Assembly (NCBI GenBank): GCA_017406905.1
Contig: JAFQXN010000006.1
Coordinates: 186,001 to 250,000 of the forward strand
Reading direction: 5' to 3'
Origin: Candidatus Saccharimonadota bacterium
GTDB lineage: Bacteria; Patescibacteriota; Saccharimonadia; Saccharimonadales; Saccharimonadaceae
DNA length: 64,000 nucleotides
Part shown: positions 61,852-64,000 of the stretch, one piece after another
How the letters are laid out: each line of letters opens with the position of its first letter
How positions within the stretch are numbered: position 1 is the first letter of the stretch
The notes under the pieces: model-generated
The model's database searches: none
The model's input: the letters and a program-made list of their open reading frames with translations, nothing else
Told to the model about the DNA's origin: nothing
Program-made: the position numbers and the translations under genes

Positions 61852-63047
61852 AATTTCTTTGCCTTGTCCATTTGCGGATCTCGCATCGCGTTAATATCTT
61901 CATAGCTACGCTCCACTTCAATATCTGGCGTAATTCCAGTGCCATTAATTGTCCGACCCTTTGGCGTGTACCAAGATGCCACCGTCACCTTTAATAATGA
62001 GCCGCCCGATAAATTTATCAATTCTTGCACTACGCCCTTGCCAAATGTCATCTCGCCCACCACCGTAGCTTTACCGTAATCTTGCAATGCACCCGTCACA
62101 ATCTCCGAAGCTGAAGCCGTTGAACCATTCACTAGCACCACAGTTTTCATATTTTTTAGTAATGCCTTGCCCGAATATGACGAAATCTTTACGTCGTCAT
62201 GATGCTTAGACTTCTGCACCACCACCGTATCGCTATCTATCCAAAGACTCAACAAATCTTGCGCCGCCGATATATAACCACCACCGTTGTTACGTAAATC
62301 TAGAATCACTTTCTCTATGCCTCTACCCTCAAATTCTTTCGCAAAACCCTGTACCATCGTGCCTGTATCGGTATCAAATCTTGTCAAAGTCACAATCGCT
62401 GTGCTGCCACTATATTCCACATACGCCGATACATTATTTAGAGTCTCCCGCTTCAATGTAAAAGATTTCTCCTCACCATCTCGCACCATCGATAAAGTCA
62501 CCTCAGTACCAGCCTCACCGCGCAATTTACTTGCAATCTCTTCTGAAGATGAATTATATACCGCCTCACCATCTATCTTATAAAATATATCGCCCGCCAA
62601 AATCCCAGCCCGCCTCGCAGGGTTGTCTGGCAAAGTCCTCAGTACTCTCACGTAGCCATCACGCAACCCCATTTCTATACCCACGCCAGCCCCAAGATTA
62701 CCATGCAAGTCATCTTCAAAATCCTGCGCCGTTTCCGCATCCATATACGCAGTATATCTATCCCCCAAAGCACTCACTAAGCCCTTTTTAGCACCTTCTA
62801 TAATCTCGTTTTTATCAATCTCGCCATCATAATTGGCTTCCAACTCATTATAAACTTCATTAAGCGACGACCAGTCCATATCTGAAGTCTGTTGAACCTC
62901 ACCCAGCCCCAAATACGGCGCAAACTTGCCAAACCAATTATTCCAATTCGCCCCCAACACCACGCCCGCCACCGCAAAAATCGCCGAGACTACAATCGCG
63001 CTACCTAAACTAACCCTCTTTTCTTTCCACTCTTGTTTTTCACTCAT
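61848..63047 (-). CDS. ctpA: C-terminal processing protease (S41)
   Basis: The 399-residue protein has a membrane anchor (about 12-34), a PDZ domain (LPDNPARRAGILAGDIFYKI) and the S41 domain with VNGSTASASEIVTGALQDYG (catalytic Ser) and GEMTFGKGVVQ (catalytic Lys). It trims exported proteins. Minus-strand TATAAT (63055-63060) ends 7 nt before the ATG, so it is probably leaderless. Confidence 0.94.
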   Translation of the reverse strand: MSEKQEWKEKRVSLGSAIVVSAIFAVAGVVLGANWNNWFGKFAPYLGLGEVQQTSDMDWSSLNEVYNELEANYDGEIDKNEIIEGAKKGLVSALGDRYTAYMDAETAQDFEDDLHGNLGAGVGIEMGLRDGYVRVLRTLPDNPARRAGILAGDIFYKIDGEAVYNSSSEEIASKLRGEAGTEVTLSMVRDGEEKSFTLKRETLNNVSAYVEYSGSTAIVTLTRFDTDTGTMVQGFAKEFEGRGIEKVILDLRNNGGGYISAAQDLLSLWIDSDTVVVQKSKHHDDVKISSYSGKALLKNMKTVVLVNGSTASASEIVTGALQDYGKATVVGEMTFGKGVVQELINLSGGSLLKVTVASWYTPKGRTINGTGITPDIEVERSYEDINAMRDPQMDKAKKL

Positions 63048-63077
63048 GCTTTTGATTATATCACGAATCTAGAAAAC

Positions 63078-64000
63078 CTAGAAATGTATATAATTATATC
63101 TGCCGACTTCTCCCGCCGGAATCGTCCGTGAACCGAAATCTCCATAATGTGAATTACCAGAATATAAGTATGTCGCGTAGGCATTATTATACTCAGTAAC
63201 GTTAATTGAACCGTCACCATTTACGCTTTCCACCCAGAATACGTGCCCATAAGGACCGCCACCCACCTGGCCAATCGTACCAGCTGCCGGTGTGTGATTG
63301 ACCTCATACCCAGCCCGGCGTGCACCATCCGCCCAGGAATACGCATTACCCCAAGCCGCTACCACACCATAAGCCTCATACGCTTTCCAGCCGGCATAGC
63401 TCACACATTCACAAACATATCCACCGATTTTGCGCCAACCATTCGGAGTCTCCACGTAAGTCAGATAATCATCTTGCCTACTCGGGCAATCCCCCTGCCA
63501 CGGATAAGTATTAGCACCCGTATAAGCACTACCCTGATAGTATTCCTTATGTGTCTCTTGATATTCACGCTCCGCCGCTCGCTGCGCTGCCTGCGCCGCT
63601 TTAGCTTCTTCACTATAAGCTTCTGCATCATTTGCATATTTTGCCACTAAAGCCTGCTGCTCGTTACGCTTCGCCAACATCGACTCTTTCGCCGCCTGTT
63701 GTTGCGAAAGCAATTCTTCCACTTGCGCCTTATCCGCTTCAAGCTGCATCTTGGCTTCTTTTACTTTTGTAGCCGAGATGCTAATCTGCTCCTTTACCAC
63801 TTCCTCACGCGCCGCCTTTTCTGCTAAATCAGAAATCGAGCTCGCCCCTGCCAAAATCTTAATCGGCTCCGCGTCCGCCTCAAAGTGCATATTAATCAAA
63901 AGCTCCGCCAAAGCATCTTGCTCCTCGCTCAATCTCTCTTCCGTAGCGATAATCTCAGCTTTGAGAGCCTTTATCTTCGCTTCAGTTTCCGCAATCTCTG
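63078..64000 (-). CDS. Peptidoglycan hydrolase with coiled coil and CHAP domain, C-terminal part
   Basis: The reading frame enters from the right edge. The visible 306 residues begin with a coiled coil (ALKAEIIATEERLSEEQDAL through about residue 150, rich in Glu/Ala/Lys). A CHAP amidase/endopeptidase follows, with the catalytic Cys in YVCECVSYAGWKAYEAYG and His in PYGHVFWVESVNGDGSINV. The order resembles PcsB/CwlO-like division hydrolases. It lies upstream of the protease and glycosyltransferase genes on the same strand. Confidence 0.88.
   Translation of the reverse strand, partial: EIAETEAKIKALKAEIIATEERLSEEQDALAELLINMHFEADAEPIKILAGASSISDLAEKAAREEVVKEQISISATKVKEAKMQLEADKAQVEELLSQQQAAKESMLAKRNEQQALVAKYANDAEAYSEEAKAAQAAQRAAEREYQETHKEYYQGSAYTGANTYPWQGDCPSRQDDYLTYVETPNGWRKIGGYVCECVSYAGWKAYEAYGVVAAWGNAYSWADGARRAGYEVNHTPAAGTIGQVGGGPYGHVFWVESVNGDGSINVTEYNNAYATYLYSGNSHYGDFGSRTIPAGEVGRYNYIHF

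Noticed and set aside
1-64000. Recoded UGA (as in Gracilibacteria/Absconditabacteria)
   Set aside because: Several full-length genes end at UGA (GH97, folA), and no gene needs read-through of UGA.
1-64000. CRISPR arrays or a second VR copy elsewhere in the window
   Set aside because: No regularly spaced direct repeats were seen. The conserved 3' segment of TR (around 15121-15140) was found only at the known VR.

Overview
The window looks like chromosomal DNA from a small-genome anaerobe, most likely a host-associated Candidatus Saccharibacteria (TM7) or a close CPR relative. The basis is protein content, not an rRNA gene: several enzymes are short for their families (GpsA, cysteine desulfurase, a delta'-like clamp-loader subunit), L36 and S4 lack the usual zinc cysteines, the ribonucleotide reductase is the oxygen-sensitive NrdD/NrdG type, and there are many sortase and peptidoglycan-related surface proteins. 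UGA is an ordinary stop here (GH97 and folA genes), which argues against Gracilibacteria/Absconditabacteria. A bile-salt-hydrolase-type enzyme and a GH97 glucosidase suggest an animal-gut habitat.

Layout. 1-6.6 kb: alpha-glucan genes (GH97, GT4, GH57) with a sortase, a metallopeptidase, a small kinase and tRNA-Trp. 6.6-12.7 kb: rpmG, a 43-residue zinc-ribbon gene, a UvrD-type helicase-nuclease, gpsA and the Fe-S pair sufU/iscS. 12.8-18.3 kb: a complete diversity-generating retroelement (DGR), with an accessory protein and reverse transcriptase on +, and the template repeat (TR), variable repeat (VR), exported target protein and a DUF916/WxL-type membrane partner on -. 18.4-21.3 kb: nrdDG behind two NrdR-like boxes. 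21.3-31.5 kb: a CdiA-type nuclease, prfA/prmC, htrA, lepB, rmuC, a TPR protein, a delta' subunit, rluA, trpS and three tRNAs. 31.6-38.3 kb: an unknown gene, bile salt hydrolase, sortase, thyA-folA-glyA and an SLH-domain protein. 38.4-45 kb: the tRNA-Ala/rpsI-rplM-rplQ-rpoA-rpsD-rpsK-rpsM-rpmJ-infA cluster, a sortase and secY. 45-52.5 kb: rpoC-rpoB and a candidate small RNA. 52.7-58.1 kb: khpA, rpsP, rnc, a Nudix gene, nusB, rpmF, a glutaredoxin, a TrmH-type methylase, tsaC and an unknown gene. 58.2-64 kb: leuS, GT4, a C-terminal processing protease and a CHAP hydrolase cut by the window end.

The strongest unusual signals are: (1) the DGR, where all 22 differences in the variable part of TR versus VR fall at template adenines, with a likely separate TR-RNA promoter buried in the target-gene terminator; (2) a widespread leaderless start geometry, a TATAAT-like box ending 6-7 nt before the start codon; (3) at least two families of palindromic elements with conserved cores but locus-specific, covarying arms, one read in frame inside leuS and one forming the N-terminus of PrmC; (4) a bile salt hydrolase; (5) a candidate structured small RNA upstream of rpoB.

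All calls come from reading the sequence. Family names rest on motif recognition and no database search was run.
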